DNA from: Climacteris rufus
Lineage: Eukaryota; Chordata; Aves; Passeriformes; Climacteridae
Length of the DNA: 64,000 nt
Assembly: GCA_013398175.1 (NCBI GenBank)
Contig: VZRZ01000385.1
Location: 1 to 64,000, forward strand
Direction: 5' to 3'
Part shown: piece by piece, positions 33,141-46,018 of the stretch
Numbering within the stretch: position 1 is the stretch's first letter
How the letters are laid out: every line of letters begins with the position of its first letter
Program-made: the position numbers and the translations under genes
The notes under the pieces: generated by a model
What the model was told of the DNA's origin: nothing
The model's input: only the letters and a program-made list of their open reading frames with translations
The model's database searches: none

Positions 33141-35764
33141 GTACAGTTTTTTTATTCCATAATGTTGCACTCTTTAAGAGCTCGAGAAAGTTGGCACATA
33201 TTCATATACTATTTATTTATTCATTCACGCAGATCATGTTTCACATGGTTTTAGAGACCTGTAAGTAGACTACAGTGTAACATGTAAGTCATACATTACA
33301 AGGGTTTTGTAAATCACGATACTACCTACAGAGCATTGGTTTTCCAACGTCAGACTGAAATTGTTCACAAAATATGATGACATTTATAGTGACTGGAAAA
33401 GCCTTAACTGATTTCAAGAGCCAGAAAGATGTCAGATGGTTCCAGGAGAGGGCAGTGTTTAACTGAATGCACCCTCTAGCCTGCAAATTCCAGTAAAGCC
33501 AAAGAAGTTAATAAAGATAGGAGCACACTGACATTTTGTATGGGTAGTTTTGGGATCCAGTCCAGACTTCTTAATGTGGCAAAACTCTCATTTGTTTCCA
33601 TTAGACATTCACTGTCTTGGTGAGTAGTTTACCTTTGTAAGGATTGCAGGATTGTGCTTGTGGGTGAGAATGCTATTTCATTACCAAAATACCTCCCTGT
33701 GTATCTCAGAGCAAGCATGTCTTAAAGCTGAAGAGAAAAATCACAAAATAAGATAATTCTTCAGCATCAGAGGTATGAGGCTTAGGGGCTTATATGTGAT
33801 TCTTAGGAAAGTATTAAAAATTTTCATCCATTGTACTTTTGGTTATGTGGGTGGCGCTGTACATTCAGATGAAGCAACAAGCTGAAAGCTGAGAGCTCTG
33901 TGAGAGACTTGATCTTGCTCTTCAGCGTCTGCTGGAGACAGCCTTACTGAGGGCAGCAGAAATACGAGCACCTGCATAAACTGCTGACAGTACCAGGACC
34001 AGACTGAGGGAGAGGAAGGGGACTGTAGTTCCAGGGGCATCAGCTAATAACTTCAAGTGAAAGGGTAAAATAGGGACACAGCTCTCATGTATTTAAATGT
34101 CTATGCTGCCATTACCAGTGCTGAAAAAGTAGTTTTATGCTCAACTTGTCTGGCTGAGTTCAGCCCACAAGTGTTTTGCCATTAGAAGTTAAATTCACAG
34201 AGAAATGGTAAGCAGTTGTTAGCAGTTACAAGCTATGTATCTAACTATAAGCAACAATTTATTATATGGGGTTTGTGAATTACTTTGGTGACACGGTGTG
34301 AAAATGCATTTATTCTGAGTGTTCATCTGAGTGCTGTACTCTGCCGAGGTTGATCTTTATGCAGCTCCTTGGGGATAGACAGTGAATGGCTTTCCTTGGC
34401 AGCACTATTTGGCAGTAGCTTGGCCAGTGTGACTTGTAAGTGATGATTACTTCGACATTTTCACAAAAAGCAGTTTTAATTTGGTCTGATTTGCACACGC
34501 AGAATGTGAACATCAATGGATGCTCATTGCCCAGAGAGAGAGAGAGAGAGAGAGAGAGTGAATCTTCAGGTCAGGACATCTACTCTAATTTTGGATTCTG
34601 ATGAGCAGCAAAGATATTTGGCATAGGCACACCTAGCGATTTGTATTTTCAGTGGAAGCTATACACTTTTGTGCCTTCATGCATCAGAGTTACTTTGTGC
34701 CTGGTTTTTAAAAACAAAACTGATTTCAATTCAACATCTGGAAAAGAATGCCACATTTTGTAAGTATTCAGGACCTACACAAACAGATTGTAGTAGACTT
34801 GCTGGCATGCTTTATGCTTTGTGGTACCTACCTGTAGACATGAGGAGTCTGTAACTACTGTTTGTACACTGTTAGGCAATGAAGTTTTAATTTTTTTTTA
34901 ATTTTAATATTGTCATAGGTCACCATATTTCTGTTAAGAAGGCTGTTCTCTAACCACCAAGTGAAAAAAAGGAAAACTCACTGAATGGTGGTTACTGGTG
35001 GCTAGTAGCTTGTCTTACACTTTCCATTTGCCAGCATTCAGGAGAGCAAACAAACTTTATTTGAGATTGGGTTAAAATTGTTGCTGCTGGACACAAAAAT
35101 TACATGAAATGATTGCAGTTTTTGCTACATTCTGAATCACATTCACTGAACTCATTTATAAAGTGTCTGCTAAGTTCAGGACTTTATTTTGGCACATTCG
35201 TATAATGAGAGTATCCAACTCAGATTTTAAAAATGCTGCCATTCCAAGAAGTAGGAACTGCTCACTTCTAAAGTGAAGATCAACAGACCTTTAAAACACA
35301 ATGCTATCAGAAGCCCTGAGCTGTTATCGAGAGGAGGTTGCTATGGCAGTGTATTGCTTCTTGTGAAATGCCATCATATGAAAGCATTAGGTCAGTGTAA
35401 GGCGATGCTGCTAGCTTAGCAGTGAATCTTCCATAGCAACTTAATTAAATTCAAATACATGGAGTGATGCATTATCCAGACAGGATGCAGAACAAAAGGT
35501 GAAATAGATGGTATTTTGGCTAATTCTATAGTTTGTGCTTCCCCCCCCACTATTTTCTGACCTTGAAATTCCATGCTCGTGAGTTGACTGCCCATGAGTT
35601 ACCTGGAGGGTTAGCCAATTGCTATTACAATATATTAGGTATAGAGAAAATGGGTTTTTATTTCTGAGAACTGTGGCACTGAATAATAATAATGCCAATT
35701 GCATGTCAGTACTCTAAAAAATACCTTCTCAATGAAGCTTTAAAGTAGGTTTTTCTATTTACAG
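33141..35764 (+). other. ARHGEF28: ARHGEF28 intron 6
   Basis: A 2.6-kb intron containing an (AG)13 microsatellite (34533-34558). Otherwise AT-rich, with nothing recognised. Confidence 0.75.
34533..34558. repeat. (AG)13 microsatellite
   Basis: Thirteen perfect AG units in intron 6. A pure run of this length is likely polymorphic. Confidence 0.95.
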
Positions 35765-35800
35765 TTACAGAAGAAATAGTCTGTTCCTACCAGCTGAAAG
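35765..35800 (+). CDS. ARHGEF28: ARHGEF28 exon 7 (36-bp microexon)
   Basis: A 36-bp exon between ctatttacag and AAAG/GTGATG. Spliced to exon 6 it reads (G)VTEEIVCSYQLK, aligning with the TEEE-type stretch of the linker in ARHGEF28. Both its phases are 1, so it can be included or skipped without changing the downstream frame. A second acag six bases inside the exon is a possible alternative acceptor that would remove two codons. Identity is modest, but length, phase and flanking splice sites all agree. Confidence 0.7.
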
Positions 35801-38636
35801 GTGATGTCTGACATGCTTAGTTTGACAGCACTAGGGATTTTGTGCTCTGTGATTGCGCTGTGTTAGAGTGCAAGGAAACACAGACATGTGACTGCTGCAG
35901 GAGGTTAATTAAAGAAGGTGGATTAATTCAAAATGAATGATCGTGATTCTGATCAGTATGGATCCAGTCCGAACTCCTGCCAATGGCCAGGGGCATTGGT
36001 GAGGTCAGGGACAACAGATGCACTGATTGCAGTGAGCCATAAGTGCATCTTAGAACTTCGTGTAAAGAGACCTGCAGGTTAGGTAGGGTTTTTGTTGCTG
36101 AGGATTGTGTGATTTAGGTAGCAGGCAGCTGTCTTTGAATTCTTTTTCCAAAGATGTATTAATACAACTATTTTTTTAAAAAAACTTGAGTATACACTTT
36201 GTTCAATGCCAGTAAAGGTGCCCAAACTCCTCAAGGCACCCTATGCTGATTGTTGAGGTATACTTAGTTTAGCTGTTTGCTGGAGCTGGAGAAAGGGAGA
36301 GGGATTTGGGTATCTGAGAACAGATGTGAACTTTGAACTGGAAGATTCAGTATAAAATGAAGCATATTTACCATGATAACTCTGTCTATGTAATGTCATT
36401 ATTTAAAATGTGTTTGCTAAATGATAGTGTTCCTGGAAGCATGAGTGATGCTTGTCTTTATTTGCATTCCTGTAGGCAAATTACTCCTCTTTGCTGTTTC
36501 ACACTAATCCTTCAGGCTGCTTTTGGGCAAAACTTGATAAGTGTGGGAGGGGTTTTTTTGGTATATGCTGTGTCCTTCTTCACAGCCCTTGGAAGAAACC
36601 ATAAAACAAAAACCAACCAACCGAAGAAAAAAAGAGTGACAGAAGTGATTTTTTTACTTTTTGGGTTAAAAATGCAAAGCCTAATTTCAGAAAATGCATG
36701 AAATCCCTGCAGAAGAAAAGCAGAGTTCAGCTGCTCTGTGGCATTGGTGTGAGGCACAGTCCTGGAGCTGCTGATTTTCTGAGCGTGTGGGGGTTAATCA
36801 GCCCAAACATAACTGTGACAATAACATAGCACTTGTTGTGCATCCAGCTTGCATGCTGCCCACGGGATCGCCACTGCGGGGAGATGCATGGGCTGCCCAT
36901 GTCCATTGTTCTGGCTTGCCTGCCTGCTACTTGTGTCCTCTCTCCTATTTGAAAAGGGAGAGAGACCAGCAGCAGAAACCAAAGCAGACCCAAACTGAAT
37001 TTTCTTGTTATTAAAGGCAGAAATCTTTGCTCTTGCAGGTCCTGTGTGCTTGGCATCTGCGAGCTGTACCAGGATGATACGAAGGTACAGATTTCTCCTT
37101 ATACAGATAGTTGAGCTTTGTTTAGGCTGAGAAGGAGCAACCTCTGCATGCCTATCTGAGCACCTACCAGAGTTAACAAATAAATGCTAGCCTACTAGGC
37201 AACATTTCTTGCTATTTCTATCCTGTGGGAATAGTTACATGTGTAGATGATTATTATTTGAAAGAATCTGTTATGTAGTTGTGGGCTGGCAAGCCGAGTT
37301 GGAGTGTTCTGCTCTTGGACCAGAAAGCTCTTCTATTTATGGTGAAGCTTAGTGCCTTTAGGCAGCTTACAGCTGCCAGTCTGGGCTCAGTACAGCCTGC
37401 CTAGTGTAAATTTCATCCTTGAAACAGCATAGCTCATCACATCTAAGGAGTTAGTCTCTGAGAGAGACCTTGTGGTAACTGTGAGTCCTTAACTGGATGT
37501 AAATGGGAAAAATGATGTAAAAAGTATTGCAAGTTTCCATTGTCATGTACTTGGAGGCATCTAAACACCTTTTGGGAGAGACCAAAATATGTGAGAAGTC
37601 CCATAACAATTAGTCAGTTGTACTTGATCTCTAGTCTTATATTCTGCTTTTTATTTATATGTATCTGTTTACAAAACCAGAAAATCTTTGTGTTGGTATT
37701 TTTAAAAACCTTTTAAAGCAGGAGCTTGAGTATTACCTCAGCTGGGTATGCAGCTAAATAATAACTTAGGTTGAGACAAACAATATCTGGTCAAACCTGG
37801 CAAATCTGGTAAAGGTGACATCTTCTCAATACCAAGTGACTACTGTTTGTTTTGTTTTTTTTTTTAATAACATTTGAATGTAGTGAGATATTGCTGAGCT
37901 GACACTTCTATGGGGTAAATTTTATAAATGTTGTGACCTCTTTAGACTTCTTTTTGTTTGGTTGCTTGGGTTTTTAATTTTTTTTGTTTCGATTGACAGC
38001 TGTGCAGAGGATTGACCATTTGTTTGGAACTCACATGTTGCTATTATAATCTATGACATCTAAAAATTTTATCTACAGTATGCACTTACTTTGGAGGCTA
38101 TGTTTCAAGCATGTGTTGGAGCAGAGTGTTGCAGCTCATGAGTCTTGCTGTGGGAGAAGATTCTGGTTGCATATAGATTGTCTCTTGTTTTAACGTAGCA
38201 GAAAGGCTGTACTTGAATCTATAATGGATGAACTGAAGTGTGACATTTCTACAGGTGTGAACAACTCAGGCATTAGAACTACTTTAAGATTAGAAATATA
38301 TTGCTTTTTTCCTCCAGAGCACTCTATATTGGCTAGTCAGAGCACAATTAAAGTTTGAAAGAGAAAAACAGGATGAAAATTGAAATTTGCATGGGAAGTA
38401 AGATATGGTTTGACCTCTTCTTTGATTATGTTTAGAATTTGAGTCCTTAGAGTTCATTTGCATATGGAAGTAGCAGGCTCTAGCTGCATTTGTGAAAATG
38501 GCTAAAATGAAGTGGCTGCTGCTTGATAGTGTTTTCTGAATTATGAAATCCTGTAACACAGCTTGCAACTAAGCATAAATACAACTATTTGTCTTCAAAG
38601 AGATAGCTCAATTTTTCTGTTTCTAGCCTTTCCAAG
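35801..38636 (+). other. ARHGEF28: ARHGEF28 intron 7
   Basis: A 2.8-kb intron. An exon-like segment with good splice sites at 37039-37084 is present but breaks phase (see rejected items). T-rich patches occur at about 37850-37865 and 37970-37990. Confidence 0.7.
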
Positions 38637-38687
38637 ACTCTGTAGTACCTTCTAAAGAAAATGAAGATTATGTCTTTTTGGGCATGG
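38637..38687 (+). CDS. ARHGEF28: ARHGEF28 exon 8 (51 bp, acceptor uncertain)
   Basis: The frame DSVVPSKENEDYVFLGM aligns with the SLVVQ..EHED stretch of the family linker. It ends at ATGG/GTAAGA in phase 1, which joins exon 9 perfectly. To keep the phase from exon 7, the acceptor must be ttccaag at 38635-38636, giving a 51-bp symmetric exon. A better-placed AG (tttctag, 38625-38626) lies ten bases upstream, directly after the polypyrimidine tract. Using it would add ten bases, shift the frame and give a stop after nine codons. Either the weaker acceptor is used or the exon carries an indel. Confidence 0.65.
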
Positions 38688-40688
38688 GTAAGAAAGAATT
38701 TTTAAAATGGACTTCCCAAAACCTACTGGTACATACTGTGATTCTAATTACACACAAGGCAGTTTCTTTCAAAAAGATGAAGGTAATTGACATTGCAGGG
38801 TGACTTGGTGAAAGACCAACCAATTATGTCAGAGAGGGAACCTCTTTTGTCTCTGGCATACATAGGTGGTGTATCCAACAGTACCATGACACCAGGATTT
38901 TTTAGTAGTGTATTAGCTGTTGTAGGAACAACAGTCTTAAAAATAATATCTGATAGAGCCAACATACGTGACTGAAATGAAGTATATAGAAATGTTTAGA
39001 TGCCACAATGAGTCATGGACATAGTAAGAGAATATAGCTCGTTGTGCTAGACAGCACATTTAGGGACTGAAATTCGGCTGGAAACTCAGTGCGTTCAAGC
39101 ATTGTCAAAAGTTTCAAGAGCAATATTCAAACATGGGCTCATGGAAAGCACATCAAGTTGGAAAAAAATGATGAGTAGCTAAGCTCTGCAAGTGGGAGCT
39201 GCTGTGCCAGGCAGAGACTGCCAGTATGACACCACTGGCCTGTTGGTCCAGTGCTGAGCTCAGAAAGAACAGCCCAGATGGTGGCATTCAGGCAGCCTGT
39301 ATGCAGATTTTGGTGCTGCAAAATGAAGTCTTGCTTTGTGTGTGCAGAAAGGGAGGGGATAGATGTGCATGAATAGGCATGGTATATGTTGGACGAAAAT
39401 GAGCTGACATAAACTCAGAGACACAGTTCTAAGAAAAGAAGCTGGCAGATTATTTTATTATTTCTCACTAAATCAGCATTGAGTTACCTATTTTTTTTTA
39501 GTTATTGTTATGCCAAACACCTCTACTTCAACTATTTAATGACGTTTGTCTCACTGTCACATACAGGGAATATGAGAGCTCCACAAGGGAATTGGGACTA
39601 GTAGCAAAAATCCCAATATTCAGTCATCCTAACTTTGGTGCTTTTGAGAATGGGCCACTGTACCACTCCTTGCCTTGCTCAAAAATGCAAGGTATGTGGG
39701 ATGTTAGTGCCCATGTGTTCAAATCTGTTTCATCAAGCAAGACCAAAGTACTGGATTGTATCTCAGTGTACAAGTGTGTGGAGCCATTGGGGGGTGATTA
39801 TGGTTTGTTAATCTGAAAGCCACATTTGCTCTGGTCTTTGTTCCAGTTGTACCATCTGGACAGAACATACAATAATTTAGAATCTGACAAAGTGGAAGTT
39901 CTCCACGCTGAAATGATAGCTGATGCTACTTTTTTTTACCCCTGAAATACCATTTCCTTCTAAGGCATCATTGGCTTGTGACACCTGGAACAGAAGCCAG
40001 GCCCTCTGGCTTCAGACCTGCTCCTTCTCTGATGCTTGGATGGGCAGCTGCATCAGATCCTGGGTCCTCTTCAAGGAACAAGCAAGTGACTTTGGCCGTG
40101 GTTCATACTGTTAGGAGTGGTAGAGTGTGTTGGGGCTGAAGTGCAGGCTGAGGAGTGAGTGGGCTATTGGGTCTGTAATAAAAAGTGGAAATGGGGAGGG
40201 ATGAGGAAGAATGGAAATAGAGTTGGTGACAGCCAGAAATTTGTAAGTTGACCAAAGCTGGGTTTACTGGTTTATTTGAATATAAAAATCATCATATGTT
40301 CTAACCTGATTCATTTAATTGTATTGCTAAATATCATAGTTTTCTTACCCTGGATTATTTTGAACTATTCTAAAAAAATTGTTTGTTTGGCAGTGTTGTT
40401 AAATGGCAATGGTTTTGGCAGGAAAAGGACACAGTGGGGGATAAGGAGAGAAATGAAAGTGGTTGTCAGTGGGGGAGAGGGAAACAGCTAAGGGGGATTG
40501 AATGAGAAAGAATGAATAGAAACAAGCAAACTCTGGAATCTCACTAATAACTGAATGTGTAAATCAAAGAGGACTTGTAAGAATGAGAATATGAGTGCTC
40601 TTTGAATGGGTACAAAGTTCCCTACTTTTGTTTTTCACTTCTTTTTCCATGTGGTTCTTGCTTTTAGAAATCTCTACCAAAAATTAGT

Positions 40689-40745
40689 GTTGTCATGGAA
40701 TGGTTTTGATTGGAAGGGATCTTTGAAGAAGTTACTGGAAGGGCT
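40689..40745 (-). mobile_element. CR1 3'-end fragment (minus orientation)
   Basis: tcatggaatggttttgattg followed by gaagggatctttgaag is the complement of the terminal CR1 block that precedes the octamer tail. It is short and diverged, and the rest of the element is not recognised. Confidence 0.55.
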
Positions 40746-41816
40746 CTCCTGTTCCTGCTCTCTGTGTTCTTCCTCAGACATCTCTTTCAAGCATGTTGAT
40801 TATTATGGCTCTTTACCCCCAAAGTTTGGGGAGTGTCCTTGCAGAGATCCTTTCAGCATTTGGTAGGATGCTGGAAAGGCACCAACTCTTCTTGCTCCCT
40901 GTCTTCTTCATATTTGGGTTGGGACTTGGATGCCTGAGGCACCAAATCTAATAATGACTCTTGTAGTTTGGTTTTGAGTATTGAAGTTCAATTTTCTTGT
41001 GCAAGAGGTTTCTCATCCTCTGGGATCTCTGGAGACCCCCTGGGATAACAGCCATAATGGGCCAATAAGAAAGCAAGAAGATGATGGGTTTGGGGTTTGC
41101 AATATTCAAAAATGGAAGGAATAGGAGTAGGGCACAACATGTTAGACTATGCTGAACAGGAGGCTGTATGGAGACACCCCAGTGCTCATCACACCTACCA
41201 GTGTTCTTCCATTCTGCCTTCCTTGGAAATTGTTAGAGATCTGTTTTATGATTACAAGAGAAAAAATGCAAAAAAAACCCCAAACCAACCAAACAAAAGA
41301 AACCCCAAACACTTTTTTATTTTTTCGTTGAAGACAAACTCACTGGAAATACTGAGAGGAAACCAATATCAAGTTGGGGAGAATGAATAAAGGAAATAAA
41401 GGGAAAGCAACCAAAAAAGGATTTTTTTTTTCCCTTTCAATATTATGCATGTGTTTCATTGCCAGGCATTGTCATCCTCAGACTCGTCAACCCTGTAGAT
41501 TTTGGGTGAAAGTCTGGGAGGTAACAACTGTGTGCTGTTACTCTTGGGCATATAACAGTGTGAGCAGGGCATGTGTTTTTAAACATTTGTAATTCCTTCC
41601 TGTTCTGCATAGCTGCTTTGGAAAGATGATGTTCAGAAGTCTGTTTATAAAGCTGCAAAAGTTTCTCTTTTGCAGTGCGAGAAGAGACCCAAACACCCAG
41701 TTTTTCTTCCAAGGATATACAGCTTTTATTTTTCCCCCTAAACTTCAGGAAGGGAGGATGATCGTAATTTTTCAAAATAATTTCCCTGATGTCCTACTTA
41801 CAATGCCAGCGACCTA

Positions 41817-41842
41817 GTCTGTCTGTCTGTTCTGTTCTGTTT
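41817..41842. repeat. TCTG/TTCTG microsatellite
   Basis: Three GTCT units pass into GTTCT units. Confidence 0.8.
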
Positions 41843-42311
41843 CCTCTGGTGGTGATGAAAAACTTCTGCAAGCCATGTTTTGCAAGAGATAAAATTATCA
41901 ATGCCAAATTTCTGGCTGTTTTTGTGACCAGGCAGCTACATAACATTTTTAGCAGAGTCTGCCCTTTGATTTTCATAATTCCACAGAAATCCCTGTCTAA
42001 CTATAGATTGGTGTAAGGAACAGAACATTATTGTCGTAATGATCTTTTTCTCTGTATACCAGTGGGGCTGTACTGAAATCTGCAAGAAAATCTGGTTTCA
42101 GTGTTGCTGTTTAATTCTTTTCTTTGATTAGATTTCCCTGCAATGGTTGGTAGGACTTAAAAGTGGTGGGATTTTTGTCTGTCTGTTTGTTTGTTTTTCT
42201 AAGATAGAAAAAAACGTGGTTCTGCTGTCTTGAGTCCTACCTTTGTGCAGTTTTTGTTAGGTCTGTAAAATTATTCTTTTTTGTACTTACTGCAGTTATA
42301 TCTTTTGCTCC

Positions 42312-42363
42312 TTTTTTTTTTTTTTTTTTTTTTTTGATTTTTGTTTTTTTTTTTTTGGGGGGG
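42312..42363. repeat. Poly-T tract with a G run
   Basis: T24, a short interruption, then T13 followed by seven G's. Homopolymers like this are prone to length errors. Confidence 0.9.
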
Positions 42364-45300
42364 CAGAATGTTTGCAGCTGGAAGTGTTTGGAGTCAAGTG
42401 TGCCCCTTTTCACATTGGAACTACATGAAATAATTATATGGTAACTGATAGATAAGAGTGAAAGTTATGTCTTAAGTGTTGCCTGTTTGAGACAGTTACA
42501 AGAATCCTGTGATTCAGACTACTCAGATCTTTTCTGTTTACTGTCATTTTTATATTTTTCTAGGAGCTTTCAATCCTATCTTTGTTTTATTATGCTTTGA
42601 GAGAGGCTGGATGACCCAGCATAGCATCTCTAGTCCAGGATGTGTAGACTTCTGCTTCAGTTTCTCTCCTTAACAGGTTTCCAACAGGACTTTGGACATA
42701 TCACTTACCTTTCCTCTGTAACTCATTTTTTTTGCCTGAAACAAAGATAATAGAGAGCAAGGTGATAAAGACACACTGCAGTACTTCGGTGATTGGACAT
42801 GTGCAAATACTCACACTGGGCGTGCCAAAGAAGTTCAGTTTGTGATAAAGGATGCTTTAAAAAAACTCATTTTTAGTGAAAAGGTAGATGATTTGAAAGT
42901 TGCAGAGAAAAACAACAACTGAAGAAAATTGCAGTTATCACTGCAGCTACTGTTTGTGGCAATTGTCTAATGCTCTCTGGCATTTTGGGCTGCAGCTTTG
43001 TCTTTCTGATCTTTGTGCTGCTTCTTCCACCTTGCAAAACATTTGTGTGGTTCCTTGCACTAGAGATTAGCTTGGGGTTGATCTGTCAGAGTACTGCCAG
43101 AAACAACCTTTAAGCATAATTTAAACATGTCAGTAGCTTATTTCTGTAGATAAAAATATTCACATTTGTTTGAAGTGTCTATAAACAGCTTGATATTGAA
43201 GACTGCAGAATAGTTAAGAGCTACAGAAGAGGTGAGAAGTCAAGTCTTCCTGGGATGTGAGGCTGAAATTAGTTTAATTAAAAAGCTGTGGAGAAATCTG
43301 GAAGAAGCAGCGTTAGGCACTGAAACAAGCTTGTTCTTGTTTCTTGGAGTTTCTTCTACTCTTGATTTTCTGAGGCATTATTATAATTCAAGTTAACCTC
43401 AAAAGAAAGACAGAAAGAAAAATGAACAAGCTACAAACATATGTTGTCTGGCTTCCCAGAACTCATTCTCTTCCTCTGCCTAAGATCCCAAACAAATTTG
43501 CTCGACAAAATAACCCTTCAAAAAGAGGTGCTTTTTTTCCTGATGTTTAAGTAACTTTTTTTTTTTTGGCCTGTCTTCTCCCCAGTTTCATTTCATGCTA
43601 ACATAAATAAACAATCTGGGATGTATCTAATGTCAAGTTACTCTCTAAATATGAAATATAATCCGGTAATAAATTGTGAAGGAAATAGTTGTAGTCTTGA
43701 GAGTGCACACAAGAAAACATTTCTCAGCTTTCTTCCTCCTTGAGAGGCAGCCTTCCCTTGAAATCTTCACTGAAACATACAAACTTTAATGAGTTAGATC
43801 TCTGGTGAACTTTTTGGTGTCACAGACTGCTAGTGTAACTGTAGACTCAATAACCAAGTCATTGGCATAGCTTCAGTAGGAGTGAGGTCCAAGTCAAACT
43901 TGGGCTTGCTTTCATGTGAGGCAATGTGCACACTCCTTGCTGTTACAGGCCTGTCACACAGGCCTCCATAGAGCTGAAACAAGGAAGACTAATCCCTCAG
44001 TACTCAAGCTTTTGCATATAATCTCTTGCTTTCATCGGGCTTTTCATCTGGGTACTGGACAAAAAGGCCATGAGCTTTCCACCCACATTTGTTCTGTATA
44101 TCCTAGCTAGTCTTTTGATCTGAGTAGATACTGGGCAAGGAGATAATTTAGGCAAATGATCTCTTGATGTACTTTGCTTAGTGTTTGTTTCAAGAGTCAG
44201 GGCATACTGACTACTGCCCTGTGAAAGTAGTATTAATGAGCTTCTTATCCTAAACTAAGCTTGCTTGTTACCCTTGAGTTAGCTTGGTGTTGTGCAAAAA
44301 GGGTAGAAAAAGTAAATATCTGCCATCAGTCATGAACAGCCAGACATCAGAAAGATCTGAGTTGAAGGAATGCTGTGTAATCCTGACAGTGGGACAGTGA
44401 ATGGGGCAACATGAAGAGTTTGAGACAAAGCCCAAGATGATGCAGTATGTGTGCCCATGGGCTCTTTGGATCTTCATTGAGTCAGTACTAGGCAGAGGTC
44501 ATGTTCTTGCCTCAGTTTTGTAAAAATATTGAGCCCTTCTATGTCCCAGTCTGGTGAGTGTTTTCCAAGTACCTTGCACTACTACTACAGTTTGGGCAAA
44601 GTTGTTTCTCTTAAATTTGTGGAGGTACATTGCTTTTTAGTTTACTAAAGAAACAAGACTGAAGTACCACCACTTACAAACAGTTGCTTTTCCAAAGAGG
44701 TACCTATGGCTAAGAGCTCTTTGTAGGAGAATGCATCATTCATTGAATATCACAATCATATTTTTATCATGACAGCATTATTCTTGTTATAGGTGTTCTA
44801 ACTGTAGTTATCACCTTGTTTTCAAAGAAACCATTAAAAGAACAGCCTTAACAACTAATTTAATAATTCACATTACAATTAGAAATATATCTGCTGGGGA
44901 ATAGTAAGAAACTAGATAGAAAGCTAGCTAGCATAGTCTTCTCTCAGTCTGGATGGTTTGCTGCAACACAGTGACTTCATGTGCCTTGTCTGGGATTGAT
45001 AAAGGGATATATCCATGTGGAAGTAAATGCAGTGAAGCATAAAAAATCTTGGACTGGCAGTCCATCTTAAAGCAATCCAGAAACCAATGCACACAAATTG
45101 CCTCTGCTTTTCTTGCAGCTTACTGTGACTGCAGAGTGTTTCAGTAAGCTTGTTTTGTGTTAGAACAGTGTTTTCAGAGAGGGATAGGGTGGTCTGTTGC
45201 TCTCAGCAGAATGTCTATGAAGGCAGCAGCTGTTCTATAGTCCTCTCAAGGTAGTATCCAAAAAATTGCACAAATAAGTCAATGAAAAAAATGACCCAAA

Positions 45301-45671
45301 TTTCTAGTACTGCATTGTTATCTTGTATTTTTCATTAATATTTCTGTTATCAGCCTACACAACAGAAGACAATTGTTATGGAAAAATGGGTCCCTAATGT
45401 GTGTGAGTTTTGTCATTAGTTGTTTGAATGGACGAGTGAAGAATAGGGCACGAGGGGGACGTGTGAACAGGAGGTTTGTGAGCTGAGGGTCAGGGCCATT
45501 TAATGTCATGTCAGAATGTGGCTAGCTTTGATACCTAATTCATCCAGGACTGCAATTTTCTGTGAGTGCAAATCTGCTGCTTTAAACTTGTTGTGGAAGG
45601 AAGAGGCTCTGTGATGCTGAATGGTAATGATCCTTCACCCCATTGAAACCTGTGACTTCATCAGGGTTGAA

Positions 45672-46018
45672 ACAGTGGAAAACAGGCATGTACCTCATTA
45701 ATGTGTATAAATGACAGAAGGGTGAGTGTCAAGAGGACTGAGCCAAGCAATAGGACCAGAGGCAATTGGCAGAAGCTGATGCACAGGAAGTTCCACCTGA
45801 ACATGAGGAAGACCTTTTTTACTGTGCAGTGACCATGTGCTGGAACAGATTGACCAGAGGTTGTGGAATCTCCTTCACTGGAGATACTCAAGAACCATCT
45901 GGAAACAGTTCTGTGCCATGTGCTCTAGGATGACCCTGCTTGAGCAGGGAGATTGGACCAGGTAACCCACTGTGGTCCCTTCCAACCTGATCTGCTCTTG
46001 GATTCTGTGATTCTGTTC
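45672..46018 (+). mobile_element. CR1 retroposon, 3' part
   Basis: The longest CR1 piece here. Recognisable blocks in order are tgtataaatgacagaagggtg, aggaagttccacctgaacat, gaggaagacctttttactgt, tgtggaatctccttcactgg, ccctgcttgagcagggagat and cccttccaacctgatctg. The end is gattctgtgattctg, the classic octamer tail. It is 5'-truncated, as most CR1 copies are, and carries no open frame. Confidence 0.92.

Noticed and set aside
37039..37084. Exon-like 46-bp segment with good splice sites (tcttgcag before, AAG/GTACAG after) in intron 7
   Set aside because: Its length cannot link the phase-1 end of exon 7 to the phase-1 start of exon 8, and the peptide does not match the family. It could be a rare poison exon but is not supported.
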